A stretch of 64,000 nucleotides of DNA from contig NZ_NGKA01000001.1 in the NCBI RefSeq assembly GCF_003987645.1, positions 124,001 to 188,000 of the forward strand. The letters are read 5' to 3'. Below, in pieces: positions 54,566 to 63,751 of the stretch; position 1 is the first letter of the stretch; each line of letters starts with the position of its first letter. The notes below the pieces were generated by a model. The model had not been told where the DNA came from, did no database searches, and worked only from the letters and a program-made list of their open reading frames with translations. The DNA is from Vagococcus elongatus. Its GTDB lineage: Bacteria > Bacillota > Bacilli > Lactobacillales > Vagococcaceae. A program made the translations under genes and the position numbers.

Positions 54566-56038
54566 TTAAATATTTTTAATAAAATCCAGCGTAGGTTTCG
54601 TTTTGTTCAACGGAACCAGTTGTCCATTTTTTACAAATCCCTCTTCTCGATTGCGCAGCTCTTTAATCAATTGATTTCTCAGATAAGATAGTATTTCTTG
54701 ATGTGCCGGTTCATCGGCAAGATTGACGCATTCGTCAGGATCTTCCACAAGATAAAATAGCTGTTCTTCGTTCCTGACGGAAAACCAGATATATTTATAT
54801 TCTTTAGTTAAAATATACTGACTGGAATCCTCACCAAAGCTGTGTTCCCCATGAAGATAATTTCTTGTCGTAAACTCTTGCTGATAGATAGAATTTTTCA
54901 CACTGATACCATCAATGTCGGCAACTTTTTGGCCTGCAGCCAAATCAATCAAGGTCGGATAAATATCTCTTAGCTCTACTATCTCATAAATGTCTTTAAT
55001 TTGTCCATTAAGGAGGTGTCCGGGATCATACAAAATACAAGGAATATGAATGCTTCCCTGATAAGGATAAGCTTTCCGAAATAAATGATGCTCTCCTAGT
55101 TGATCTCCATGATCTGAAATGAATAGAATGATTGTATTTTGGTCAAGTTGGTGTTCCGTCATAGCCGTGAGGAAACGACCAATCTGATGATCAATATGGG
55201 TAATGGAACCATAATAACCAGCTCGGAATCGGTTCATTTCTTCTTGAGAGTATTGACCCTTTAATGCTGTGGTATCGTATGGAGAGTCGTTTCCATTTTT
55301 TTTCGCCCATTCTCCCACTTTGATTTCAGGAAAGCTGTCTTTCCTAGCCATGTACATGTCGAAATAATATTCCGGTGGATTTAGCGGGGCATGGGGACGA
55401 GTGAAAGACATCTTTAGGAAAAACGGCTGTGTCGGGTCTCGTCTTTTCAAAAAATCAAGGGATTTTGTTATGACCCAATTTGTTGGATGCAGGGCTTCTT
55501 CGTACATCCACGGTCGTGCCACCCATGAATTACAGTCCATACCGTCATCTATTAAATCGGCGTCCGTCCCCTTTTTTTCTCTAAGCCAGCTTAGATAGTC
55601 ATCGGTTTGTTCAAATTGTGAGCCATGTGGCTTATAGTATTTTCTCGATTCGTGAAGGTAACCATCATGCAGTGTCACATGTTCAAATCCCATTCTTTGC
55701 CTTTCTGGATAGACATGCATTTTACCGACGGCTTCTGTTTGATACCCCAACTCAGTAAATTCTTTAGCAATAGTTTTTTCGTATTGCCATGGAATATTAT
55801 CTTCATAGCCGACCCTGCCGTGATTTTTTTGATTAAGGCCAGTCATTAATGCCGCTCTGGAAGGAATACAAGTAGGGACGGCACTGTAAGCATGATGAAA
55901 ATTAAAACCTTGACTAGCCATCATGTTCAAATTTGGCGTTGAAACAATCGGATGACCATTTATTCCTAAACAATCATACCGCAGTTGATCTACCATTATC
56001 AGCACCACATTAGGTTTCTTTTGTCTGTTTTCTTTCAT
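54566..56038 (-). CDS. Cys-type sulfatase
   Basis: A 490-residue alkaline-phosphatase-superfamily sulfatase. The signature VPTCIPSRAALMTG near residue 54 holds CxPSR, whose Cys must become formylglycine; a maturase is not in the window. Metal ligands appear in IMVDQLRYDC near residue 14 and FISDHGDQLGEHHLFRKAYPYQGS near 305-328. There is no signal peptide, so it should act inside the cell on imported sulfated sugar. The next genes upstream (ROK kinase, GH112) suggest a sulfated N-acetylhexosamine glycan, which is inference. The ATG follows GAGGGGAG. Confidence 0.88.
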   Translation of the reverse strand: MKENRQKKPNVVLIMVDQLRYDCLGINGHPIVSTPNLNMMASQGFNFHHAYSAVPTCIPSRAALMTGLNQKNHGRVGYEDNIPWQYEKTIAKEFTELGYQTEAVGKMHVYPERQRMGFEHVTLHDGYLHESRKYYKPHGSQFEQTDDYLSWLREKKGTDADLIDDGMDCNSWVARPWMYEEALHPTNWVITKSLDFLKRRDPTQPFFLKMSFTRPHAPLNPPEYYFDMYMARKDSFPEIKVGEWAKKNGNDSPYDTTALKGQYSQEEMNRFRAGYYGSITHIDHQIGRFLTAMTEHQLDQNTIILFISDHGDQLGEHHLFRKAYPYQGSIHIPCILYDPGHLLNGQIKDIYEIVELRDIYPTLIDLAAGQKVADIDGISVKNSIYQQEFTTRNYLHGEHSFGEDSSQYILTKEYKYIWFSVRNEEQLFYLVEDPDECVNLADEPAHQEILSYLRNQLIKELRNREEGFVKNGQLVPLNKTKPTLDFIKNI

Positions 56039-56090
56039 CTTTCTCCCCTCTTTTTAAAAATTTTCAAAATAAGTTACCTTTTAACTATGA

Positions 56091-56131
56091 ATGTATGACC
56101 TTTGGCACAACATCTACCTAAGGTCATACAT
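56091..56131. terminator. strong hairpin between the ROK kinase and sulfatase genes
   Basis: ATGTATGACCTT (56091-56102) pairs perfectly with AAGGTCATACAT (56120-56131). Seven T follow on the plus strand, but both flanking genes are on the minus strand, where no T-run follows. It may be an antisense-strand terminator, an operator-like dyad, or an mRNA-processing hairpin. Confidence 0.5.
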
Positions 56132-56159
56132 CTTTTTTTGGGTTATTATTTCTTCAAAA

Positions 56160-57065
56160 TTATTTTTCGGATGAAAAAGCAGATAAACCTGCCCCAATCA
56201 ATCCTGCGTGATTGTCCATTTGACTGATTGAAATCTTAGTTGGCCGCTCTTTCTGTGCAGGAATCAACAATCGATTTAATTTCTTTTGAATCACATCCAG
56301 CATGTCAGGATTCTTTTGAATCACACTGCCGCCTAGAATTATGTTTTCAGGATCAAGGAGACAAATCACACTATAAAGTCCAAGAGCAATCGTTTCTGTC
56401 CAATCTTCCACTAATTCTGATGCCTTTGGATCTCCCGTACGATAACGGAAAAAGATTTCTTTTGCTGTGATGGTTCCATCATTATAAAGTAATCTTCCAG
56501 TCTCAGCCAACGCTGGTCCGGAGGCCAACTGCTCCAGTGTTAAATACTGATTACCTTTAATTTTTTTGATCGGAAGAAGACCAACTTCACCGGCAAAGCC
56601 TTTGCCTTTTTGAAAGCTTCCTCCTTTAATGATAGCCGAAGACACTCCGGTACTGATGGTGAAAAATACTAAGGTGTCCTCTTTTCCCAGGTTAGCATGC
56701 CACCATTCTGCATAGGCTGCCTGATACACATCATTATTTATGGCGACAGTTTCACACATCACATAGTGTTTGGTCAATCGTTCTCTCAGGGGAAAGTTGG
56801 TCCATGGAAGATTATTTTGAAAGACAGCTATACCTGCTTCAACATTGACTAGACCCGGGACCCCGATTCCCATACTAAACGGGTGATTAAGGATGCCTGA
56901 TCGGTCGATAACTTTATCGACTGCTTCACACACCGCTAAAAACATCTCCTCAGAATCTTCAACCCTGCTGGGGATGACAATTTCATGGGAAAATGAACCG
57001 TCTTGGTTAACCAGTGCTGCAGCTATTTTAGTTCCGCCAATATCCACTCCGATAACATTTTTCAT
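56160..57065 (-). CDS. ROK-family sugar kinase lacking the zinc motif
   Basis: A 301-residue ROK protein without a DNA-binding domain, so a kinase. The phosphate-binding loop is VIGVDIGGTKIAAALV at the start, the catalytic Asp is in VAINNDVYQAAYAE near residue 107, and ISTGVSSAIIKGG is near 140. Where most ROK kinases have GEIGH and CxCGxxGC, this one reads FAGEVGLLPIKKIKGNQYLTLEQ, so the zinc site is absent. Beside GH112 it may phosphorylate the released GlcNAc or GalNAc. It starts after GAGAGGTAATG. Confidence 0.85.
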   Translation of the reverse strand: MKNVIGVDIGGTKIAAALVNQDGSFSHEIVIPSRVEDSEEMFLAVCEAVDKVIDRSGILNHPFSMGIGVPGLVNVEAGIAVFQNNLPWTNFPLRERLTKHYVMCETVAINNDVYQAAYAEWWHANLGKEDTLVFFTISTGVSSAIIKGGSFQKGKGFAGEVGLLPIKKIKGNQYLTLEQLASGPALAETGRLLYNDGTITAKEIFFRYRTGDPKASELVEDWTETIALGLYSVICLLDPENIILGGSVIQKNPDMLDVIQKKLNRLLIPAQKERPTKISISQMDNHAGLIGAGLSAFSSEK

Positions 57066-57078
57066 CTTTCATTACCTC

Positions 57079-57246
57079 TCACTGATATTTTCTGTTATAG
57101 TCCCACATCAACATCAAAAGTCCGGCTAATCCGATAAGCATGCTGACTAAACCTGAATAGCCAATGTATTTTTGTCCTCGAATGACTAAATATAGAAAAC
57201 AAAAGAAACTGATGATTTTGATGATTATCAAAACTCTCTTATTCAT
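57079..57246 (-). CDS. DUF6903-like small membrane protein
   Basis: A 55-residue protein with two hydrophobic segments: VLIIIKIISFFCFLYLVIRGQKYIGYSGLVSMLIGLAGLLMLMWDYNRKYQ. The GQKxIGYxGL centre and the WxYNRKY end match the DUF6903 pattern I associate with GH112 phosphorylase and carbohydrate loci. ATG 57246 follows GGAGGG; the frame from 57270 includes that site. It overlaps the phosphorylase stop by 8 bp, so the two are coupled. Its role is unknown. Confidence 0.72.
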   Translation of the reverse strand: MNKRVLIIIKIISFFCFLYLVIRGQKYIGYSGLVSMLIGLAGLLMLMWDYNRKYQ

Positions 57247-59401
57247 GGTAATCCCTCCAAATGATTTCACCAGGAGCTAAGTGGACGATTTCCTTTTGAT
57301 CATTGTTCAAATAAACTAAGGCTTCTTCAGGCTGATCATGATTATTGACTACAGCATATTTACCAACTTCCGGGTATGCGTGCACTTCCACTGATGGATT
57401 TTCACTATACCACTGATAAAGCTCTTTTTCTTTGCCCGCTGCATAAAATAATGCCCGGAGAAACAGTGCACTGTTAGCTGGTGTGTATGGTAAACCAGAA
57501 AAGTATACCCCTCTGCCCTGCCCAAAATCATGGGTAGCTAGTTGGACTGAATCTTCCTCTATACGTAAAATTTGTGTTGCTTCGCTTAGAGCATAGATGT
57601 TTTTCTTTCCTTCACCAAACTGGATATCACCACTATTGGCAGTGATAAAATGGTCATCTGTTTCCTTGTTAAAATATTTATCTGTCGATAAAGTAAAGCC
57701 ACGTTCTTTCTCAACACCTAAAATTGACGCGAGTTGGAAATACCGGCCATTTTGTTGATAGGCACTTGGGTCTCCTACACCAATAAAACCGCCCCCATTA
57801 TGAACCCACTGAGTAATTATTTCAATCAGTTTCACATCTTGCCAATGCGCGCCACCAGAAAAAGCGGTGGCCTCATCTCCTGCATTGATCAAAACATCGA
57901 TGTCTTGCGGGACACCGTCCTTAAGGTCATCAAAATTTAAGAAGACTACCTCTACTTTTTGGCCCGAAAGTGCTTCTAGAACACCATTATATGAATAGAT
58001 TTGACGATACCATAAGGCGTGAGCCACCATGTGCGTTTGCCAAGAACGTAATTTTCCCCAAGCATTCAAAATACCGACTGTTAGTCCAGTATAGGGCTTA
58101 GATTGGTCAATATTATCATACAACTCCCGGAACTCATCGGCAACTTTGCCCACATAATCTACAAACTTTGGAAACTGGTTGGCCAAGCTCAGGTAACCTC
58201 CGTAACCGATCCGGTCAACAGGTTTTCTCAGAATTGCCCGTCTGGCAGTCAGCCAATTTTCCTTTGCTTCTACTGTGGGATCATTGCCTTCATAGAAAAC
58301 ATCGGGGAAAAAATATGGTAGAAATCGTCCTTCCGTATACTTGACATGAGGGATTTCAGAAATCAGACGTAATGTGGTGCCGTTTCCCACACTGCCTACA
58401 ACCGCATCCATACCAATTTCGTGGAAATGGTCGCCATAAGGTTCTGTCCCAATCCAGTTATCTCCTAAAAACATCATCGCTTCTTTGCCGCTCTTATGGA
58501 CTTGTGCAACGAGTTTCCCTGCTTCTTTACAAACAAATTTTTGAATAAATTCAATGTAATCCAAGTAAGATTGAGAAGGCACACGGAAGCTTGAATTATA
58601 ATACCCTTCATCTACAAAATCCTCTGGCGTCAATGCATAGCCGTATTCGGCTTCAAATGCTTCAAGTGTGGCCACTGAAACAGTACTGCCATAGCCAAAC
58701 CAGTCAACAAATTTCTCTTTGCCCAGCTGATTGAAAAACAGTGTGAAATGATAGAAAAAGGTCGTAAAACGCACCACATCCGTGTCAGGATTGTCTTCTA
58801 GCCATTGGACTAAATAGTCCATCATATATTTTTGAGAATGTGGTTTGCGGACATCGAAGGGAATATCATGTGGGATGTCTCCCCAATCATTCGTAATATG
58901 ATTATACATCTGAGTAGGGTCCCAAATCATATAAGCCAGAAAAGACACCGTATACTCATGAAATGGCTTGACATCAGTTAAGTAAACATCATTTGTTTCC
59001 TGATTAACTTTCCATTGATCTGTGTCTATCACTTCTCCTGATGTCCGGTCGCGAACTTCCCAATACTTCTTAGGATCATCATCGTAATTCGGCAGAATTT
59101 GTTCTGCAAAAAAGCCTTCTAATAAATTGATTGTTACTTTGCCTGCGCCGTCTGATAGGCCACGTTCGCTTAATAAATAGATTTGTTGTACCTCATCCAT
59201 GTGTTTTTCGACAAAGTCGTTGTGGTTACGTGCGACAAAATAAGTTGTGTATATTTTAGCTTCTAGTTGTTTTAGTGCTTCGTCCAATTTAGTGCCATCG
59301 CTGTCACGGATAGCATCGGCTCCCCAGATCTCCATCAATTTCTTCGTCTCTGCAAGGTAATCTCTTTCACTTGGGATGGTTAAGCGTCCTGTTTTTTTCA
59401 T
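57239..59401 (-). CDS. gnpA: GH112 1,3-beta-galactosyl-N-acetylhexosamine phosphorylase
   Basis: A 720-residue GH112 enzyme that splits Gal-beta-1,3-GlcNAc or Gal-beta-1,3-GalNAc with phosphate into galactose-1-phosphate and the free N-acetylhexosamine. Recognisable parts are RLTIPSERDYLAETKKLMEIWGADAIRDSDG at the start, WDPTQMYNHITNDWG near 170, FLGDNWIGTEPYG near 310 with the general-acid Asp, and a C-terminal domain with GGGFIGVGDPSA. ATG 59401 follows AGGAGGATAC. There is no signal peptide, so it works on imported disaccharide. GlcNAc versus GalNAc preference cannot be read from sequence. Confidence 0.93.
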   Translation of the reverse strand: MKKTGRLTIPSERDYLAETKKLMEIWGADAIRDSDGTKLDEALKQLEAKIYTTYFVARNHNDFVEKHMDEVQQIYLLSERGLSDGAGKVTINLLEGFFAEQILPNYDDDPKKYWEVRDRTSGEVIDTDQWKVNQETNDVYLTDVKPFHEYTVSFLAYMIWDPTQMYNHITNDWGDIPHDIPFDVRKPHSQKYMMDYLVQWLEDNPDTDVVRFTTFFYHFTLFFNQLGKEKFVDWFGYGSTVSVATLEAFEAEYGYALTPEDFVDEGYYNSSFRVPSQSYLDYIEFIQKFVCKEAGKLVAQVHKSGKEAMMFLGDNWIGTEPYGDHFHEIGMDAVVGSVGNGTTLRLISEIPHVKYTEGRFLPYFFPDVFYEGNDPTVEAKENWLTARRAILRKPVDRIGYGGYLSLANQFPKFVDYVGKVADEFRELYDNIDQSKPYTGLTVGILNAWGKLRSWQTHMVAHALWYRQIYSYNGVLEALSGQKVEVVFLNFDDLKDGVPQDIDVLINAGDEATAFSGGAHWQDVKLIEIITQWVHNGGGFIGVGDPSAYQQNGRYFQLASILGVEKERGFTLSTDKYFNKETDDHFITANSGDIQFGEGKKNIYALSEATQILRIEEDSVQLATHDFGQGRGVYFSGLPYTPANSALFLRALFYAAGKEKELYQWYSENPSVEVHAYPEVGKYAVVNNHDQPEEALVYLNNDQKEIVHLAPGEIIWRDYHE

Positions 59402-59411
59402 ATGTATCCTC

Positions 59412-60284
59412 CTATTCCTTCGTTCCGCCAACTGTCATACCCTGAGTCAACTGTTTTTGAACAAGGATGTATAATATCAGTGTCGGCAACATAACGATAA
59501 CTAAACCAGCATATAATTGCCCGTAGTTGGCCGCCGCTTTTTGACCTGCCATTAAATTAATCAACCCGACTGGCAGTGTTTTATTTTGTCCGGGTAAAAG
59601 AGTTAAAGCAATGATATATTCATTCCAGAAACTAAGGAAATTAAATAAAATCACTGTGATAATACTTGGTTTAGCTAGCGGTGCCATCACTGTAATCAAC
59701 GTTTTGAAATAACCTGCCCCATCGATATAAGCTGCTTCCTCATAAGAAGTGGATAATGTGCGGAAGTAATTTGACATCAAATAGACAGTGAATGGCAATG
59801 ATGTGGCAGCGTAAACAAGGGCAAGAATGAACAGATTATCAATCAGAAATCCTGAACCTAGATGTTGTTGCAAAAACTTGTCCCCATCCAGCAACATTAG
59901 AAATATAGGTACCACGATGTAGTTGGAATTAATAAATAATCCCATCATAATCAGTGTGTTAATTGGTTTTCTTACTTTGAATTTAAAACGTGCCAGTACA
60001 TAAGCCGCCGGCAACGCAACGCTAACCAAAATAAGTAATGCTAACAGTGTCACGATTAGCGAATTTAGCATATACGTCCCCATGTTGGCTTTTTCAAATG
60101 CTTCAATAAAATTTTGGAAATAGAAGCCTTGTGGCAATGTCCAAGGATCACCGTAAAACTCATTATTTTGTTTGATGGAAGCTAGAAAGACCCAGGCGAT
60201 TGGGACAATAATAGAAACCGCCAGTGTGATAAGCGCTACATAAACAAACACTTTATAGAGACGATTTTTTCTTTTGTTCTTCAT
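59412..60284 (-). CDS. CUT1 sugar ABC transporter permease (MalG-like)
   Basis: A 290-residue permease with six membrane spans. The coupling-loop motif SYEEAAYIDGAGYFKTLITVMAPLAKPSI near residues 175-205 (EAAxxDGA) is typical of MalG-type proteins. The C-terminus carries GGTKE. It pairs with the preceding MalF-like permease 12 bp away and is followed 10 bp later by gnpA. No ATPase gene is present, so a shared MsmX-type ATPase elsewhere is expected. Confidence 0.92.
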   Translation of the reverse strand: MKNKRKNRLYKVFVYVALITLAVSIIVPIAWVFLASIKQNNEFYGDPWTLPQGFYFQNFIEAFEKANMGTYMLNSLIVTLLALLILVSVALPAAYVLARFKFKVRKPINTLIMMGLFINSNYIVVPIFLMLLDGDKFLQQHLGSGFLIDNLFILALVYAATSLPFTVYLMSNYFRTLSTSYEEAAYIDGAGYFKTLITVMAPLAKPSIITVILFNFLSFWNEYIIALTLLPGQNKTLPVGLINLMAGQKAAANYGQLYAGLVIVMLPTLILYILVQKQLTQGMTVGGTKE

Positions 60285-60296
60285 AGTCCAATCCTC

Positions 60297-61187
60297 CTAA
60301 AACTCATAGACTTCACGTTCAGTAATTTTATTTAATATAGCTGACAAGATAAATGAGAAGGTAAAGACAATCACACCGATTGCCATTCCATATCCGAATG
60401 ATGAGTTTGTATACGCCTGTTTATACATATAACTCAAAAATACTTCTGTCGAACCATCTGGACCGCCGCCGGTCATAGCTTTTACTAACAGAAAACTCAA
60501 ATTAATCGTACTGATGACAAAAAATGTCAATGTCGTCCGAATAGTATTCCAAGTTAACGGCAGTGTGATGTCAAAAAACTGTCGGACCGCCCCTGCCCCT
60601 TCCAAGGAGGAAGCTTCATAAAGACTCTCGGGAATGGACGCCATGGAGGCCATATACATGACCATATAATAGCCGATTGCTTGCCAAATCAGTGCAAAAG
60701 CAATACTATAAATGACGATTTTTTGATCTCCCAACCACATTCGTTGCAAGCCGTCTAATTTTAACATTCCCAGCAAATTATTAAGCAGTCCGCTCGTCGG
60801 ATCGTAAATCGCTGAAAAAATAGCCGCGATGACAACAATCGACAAAATATTAGGGATGTAAAATATGACCCGGAAAAAGTTGACGCCTTTGAATTTCTCA
60901 CGTGTGAGAATCGAAGCAAATATCAAGGCTAATGCTAGCGTGATAATCGTTACGAGGACGATAAGTAAAATTGTATTCTGAAAGGAACGCATAAACATCA
61001 TGTCTTTAATCAAAATTTTAAAGTTGTCTAGCCCAACGAACTCTTTTTCGGGAGAATATCCTCCCCATTTGAATAGGGACATGAAAAATACAGTGAGTGT
61101 CGGATAAAAAATAAAGATGCTGACCAGTAATATGGCAGGAAGTAAACATAAAGTAATAAAAATGTTTTTTTGTTTTCTCCTGTTCAT
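60297..61187 (-). CDS. CUT1 sugar ABC transporter permease (MalF-like)
   Basis: A 296-residue permease with six spans, including LCLLPAILLVSIFIFYPTLTVF near the start. The EASSLEGAGAVRQFFDITLPLTWNTIR coupling loop lies near residues 190-216. ATG 61187 is chosen because GAGGTGA precedes it; the GTG at 61196 is part of that site. It forms the channel with the MalG-like permease and the binding protein upstream. An attenuating hairpin lies before it at 61267-61293. Confidence 0.92.
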   Translation of the reverse strand: MNRRKQKNIFITLCLLPAILLVSIFIFYPTLTVFFMSLFKWGGYSPEKEFVGLDNFKILIKDMMFMRSFQNTILLIVLVTIITLALALIFASILTREKFKGVNFFRVIFYIPNILSIVVIAAIFSAIYDPTSGLLNNLLGMLKLDGLQRMWLGDQKIVIYSIAFALIWQAIGYYMVMYMASMASIPESLYEASSLEGAGAVRQFFDITLPLTWNTIRTTLTFFVISTINLSFLLVKAMTGGGPDGSTEVFLSYMYKQAYTNSSFGYGMAIGVIVFTFSFILSAILNKITEREVYEF

Positions 61188-61254
61188 AATTGTCACCTCG
61201 TTTTATGTATTTTGCATTTAATTTATATTTTAAATAATTCTAAATTAATAATGT

Positions 61255-61293
61255 CGAAAAAAGTTAAGCTGAGGCAGTTGTTGCACCTCAGCT
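61255..61293 (-). terminator. intercistronic hairpin after the sugar-binding protein gene
   Basis: On the minus strand AGCTGAGG pairs with CCTCAGCT (8 bp) and is followed by TTAACTTTTTT. Partial termination here would give more binding protein than permease, a common arrangement. Confidence 0.7.
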
Positions 61294-61303
61294 CACTCTG
61301 AGA

Positions 61304-62641
61304 CTATTCTGCAGCTTCTCTTAGTTTTTCTGCTGTTTCCACTACAGTTTTTTGCCATTCGTCGACGCTCTTGTCTCCGGATACTACACTATTGATCGTG
61401 CCATATAAAGCATCATGCATGTTGACACCTTCAACTGTTTCAGCACTTGAAAATCCGCCCATGACTGCTTTAGCTCCATCATCATAGATACTATAGAATA
61501 ATTTGTTGTCACCGTCTAGCTTGTCGGACATACCTTGAATTGGCTGAATAGCGCTAGCCTCTTTAAAGATGTCTGCCGCAATATCTGAGTACATGAAAGC
61601 AATAAAGTCTTTGCCATCTGCTTTATTTTCAGCACCGGAAGGCATCCAAATTTGTTCAAAGAATGTGTAAGAATAGCGATCACCGTCTGCATTTTCAGCT
61701 GGTAAAGAAGTCATTCCCCACTTAAAGCCGTCAGCACGAGGCGCATCTTTCATTTCTTCAGGCACCCATGTACCATTAGGCATGAAAATCGCCTTGTTAT
61801 CAAGAATCAATTGTTGATTTTTAGTAAAGTCTTGTTGGTTGGCATTAGCAACGGTCGTTTCAGCTGTATATTCAGCCAGTTTTCCAACAATCTCAAAAGC
61901 TTTAGTAGCTTTATCTGAATCCCAAGACCCTTTTTCATAGTTCATGGTACTGTTGAAAAGTTCTGGTCCGCCAGTGGCAGATAATAAGCTAAAGAAGAAA
62001 GAGTCCATATAGCCTGCTACCGGATAAGTGAACAATGCAATATTTTCCTTTTTAGCTTTTTCACCTAACTCCCACATTTCGTCCCAAGTTTCTGGTACTT
62101 CCCAGCCTTTTTCTTCTAGTAATGCTGCATTATAGAAAAGTCCAGTTGGGGAATAAAACATTGGCATCAAGTAAGTTTTCCCATCGTTATACGGGTTGGT
62201 TGCTAAAGTTTCTGTAAATCCGGGAATCAGTTTGTCAGAAACTTTGTTGTCTTCACCTGGCACTGTCATAGAAATGACATCAGTTAAATCCTCTAAATTT
62301 TTGTCCTTAATGAACGTTTCTGTCAGTCCTGCTTCTCTTCCGGTTGCCAATAAAATCACGTCTGGAAAGTTTCCTGCCTTCATGTTGGGACTGATAACGT
62401 CTTCAATCTTTTTGTCAAGAGTCAGTTCGATTTCTACATCTGGATTTTGTTTTTCATAAGCATCCTTCATTTTGTTCCACATATCTGCCCCATAAGCTGA
62501 TTCCAGTGCAGCTACTTTAACGACTTGTTTTCCGTCAGCAGCACCAGTATCTTCCGTCTTATCTTTTTTATTTGATCCGCACGCTCCCAGTAGTAAACCG
62601 CTTAAAATTAAAACTGATGTTAAGCCAAAGAATTTCTTCAT
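61304..62641 (-). CDS. sugar-binding lipoprotein of the CUT1 transporter
   Basis: A 445-residue extracellular solute-binding protein, family 1. The signal peptide ends in lipobox LLGACG near residue 20. The mature protein has VVKVAALESAYGADMWNKMKDAYEKQNPDVEIELTLD near 40-75 and GWEVPETWDEMWELGEKAKK near 175. This is the closest match to binding proteins beside GH112 genes, so galacto-N-biose, lacto-N-biose or related glycans are likely ligands; this is inferred. ATG 62641 follows AGGAGGAG. Confidence 0.92.
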   Translation of the reverse strand: MKKFFGLTSVLILSGLLLGACGSNKKDKTEDTGAADGKQVVKVAALESAYGADMWNKMKDAYEKQNPDVEIELTLDKKIEDVISPNMKAGNFPDVILLATGREAGLTETFIKDKNLEDLTDVISMTVPGEDNKVSDKLIPGFTETLATNPYNDGKTYLMPMFYSPTGLFYNAALLEEKGWEVPETWDEMWELGEKAKKENIALFTYPVAGYMDSFFFSLLSATGGPELFNSTMNYEKGSWDSDKATKAFEIVGKLAEYTAETTVANANQQDFTKNQQLILDNKAIFMPNGTWVPEEMKDAPRADGFKWGMTSLPAENADGDRYSYTFFEQIWMPSGAENKADGKDFIAFMYSDIAADIFKEASAIQPIQGMSDKLDGDNKLFYSIYDDGAKAVMGGFSSAETVEGVNMHDALYGTINSVVSGDKSVDEWQKTVVETAEKLREAAE

Positions 62642-62683
62642 GACTGCTCCTCCTAATCTTTTATGAATTAAGTATAGCATCTA

Positions 62684-62697
62684 AGAAAACGGTTTAG
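62684..62697. promoter_or_regulatory. weak cre-like site near the glycan operon promoter
   Basis: On the minus strand CTAAACCGTTTTCT matches the cre consensus with three mismatches. It lies just upstream of a TATACT -10-like element in front of the binding-protein gene. Confidence 0.3.
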
Positions 62698-62732
62698 TTT
62701 CGAACTATTGGTTATTTTTTTATATATATTGA

Positions 62733-62746
62733 TGAAACCGATTTAA
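62733..62746. promoter_or_regulatory. cre site upstream of the glycan operon
   Basis: TGAAACCGATTTAA fits TGWAANCGNTNWCA with one mismatch (position 13). It is about 92 bp before the binding-protein start codon, between it and the AraC gene. It suggests CcpA control of the locus. Confidence 0.55.
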
Positions 62747-62763
62747 GCATATTTATATAAACA

Positions 62764-63579
62764 TTATGAAGAGTGGCGATATTTTTTACGATATTTCATT
62801 GGAGTCATCCCAACTTCTTTTTTAAAGGCTTGATTAAAATATGACTGGGAGGTAAAACCGTTGATCAAAGATATTTCTGAAATTTGATATTCCGTATTTT
62901 CCAATAAATTTCTAGCATTATCAATCCGTTTTTTCATCAAGTAGTTCATCGGTGTAGTATCAAAATTTTGTTTAAAGGTATGAATAATATAAAACTTATC
63001 CAAATGTACCTTATCTGAAATGTCATCCAACGACAGCTGTTCTTTGAAATGTTTATCGATAAAATCTTTGATCAGAGCACTATCCTTGCCGACACTTTTA
63101 TTTTCGACAGGAATCAATGTGAATTTTTGGTCACGATAAATTTGTATAAGAATCATTTCTGCTAATCTTTTCAGTGCCGCATCACTGCCCCACTTGTTTT
63201 CATTCAGTTCCTTGATTGCCATTTTAAGTAACGGAAGTAATTCGCCGGAATACTCATGAAAAATAAAATGGGAACGATTTTCCTGAACTGTTTTTTCAAA
63301 TTTTATATTGTTGATGCCGATCACAATATACCATAAAGGAAATTCTCCAGAAGATGTTTCGGTATGCTGGACATAGGGATTGACTATGATAATATCGTTT
63401 CGCTGAATGGGATAACGTTCATTTTCAACGAGAAATTCGCCTTTTCCGTTCAATACGATTAAAACTTCAGAAAAATAATGAGAGTGTAAAGATGAATGCC
63501 ACTCGGTTTCCGTATATCTGGAATGCCTTATATAAATCAACTCGCTTTTAGCTAAAAAACTTTCTATATTGTCTGACAT
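62764..63579 (-). CDS. AraC-family transcriptional regulator
   Basis: A 271-residue regulator. An N-terminal cupin-like sensor (HSSLHSHYFSEVLIVLNGKGEFLVENERYPIQRNDIIIVNP, about residues 30-70) is followed by two helix-turn-helix motifs in the last 100 residues: LSLDDISDKVHLDKFYIIHTFKQNF and ISEISLINGFTSQSYFNQAFKKEVGMTPMKYRK. ATG 63579 follows AAAGGAGGGA. It lies directly upstream of and in the same orientation as the sugar operon, which it most likely activates in response to the glycan. Confidence 0.9.
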   Translation of the reverse strand: MSDNIESFLAKSELIYIRHSRYTETEWHSSLHSHYFSEVLIVLNGKGEFLVENERYPIQRNDIIIVNPYVQHTETSSGEFPLWYIVIGINNIKFEKTVQENRSHFIFHEYSGELLPLLKMAIKELNENKWGSDAALKRLAEMILIQIYRDQKFTLIPVENKSVGKDSALIKDFIDKHFKEQLSLDDISDKVHLDKFYIIHTFKQNFDTTPMNYLMKKRIDNARNLLENTEYQISEISLINGFTSQSYFNQAFKKEVGMTPMKYRKKYRHSS

Positions 63580-63751
63580 GAATTTTCCCTCCTTTAACTG
63601 AGAAGACAGACCACTGAGAATCAAAAAAATTTCATTAGCTACAGGATATCAAAAAAACGAGGTGATAGACAAGGATAATCTTTCACTCGCCAAAAAACTC
63701 TTTTCATGCTGATTGAGTTGATATTAAACAATTTTTTTAAAATTAACGTAA

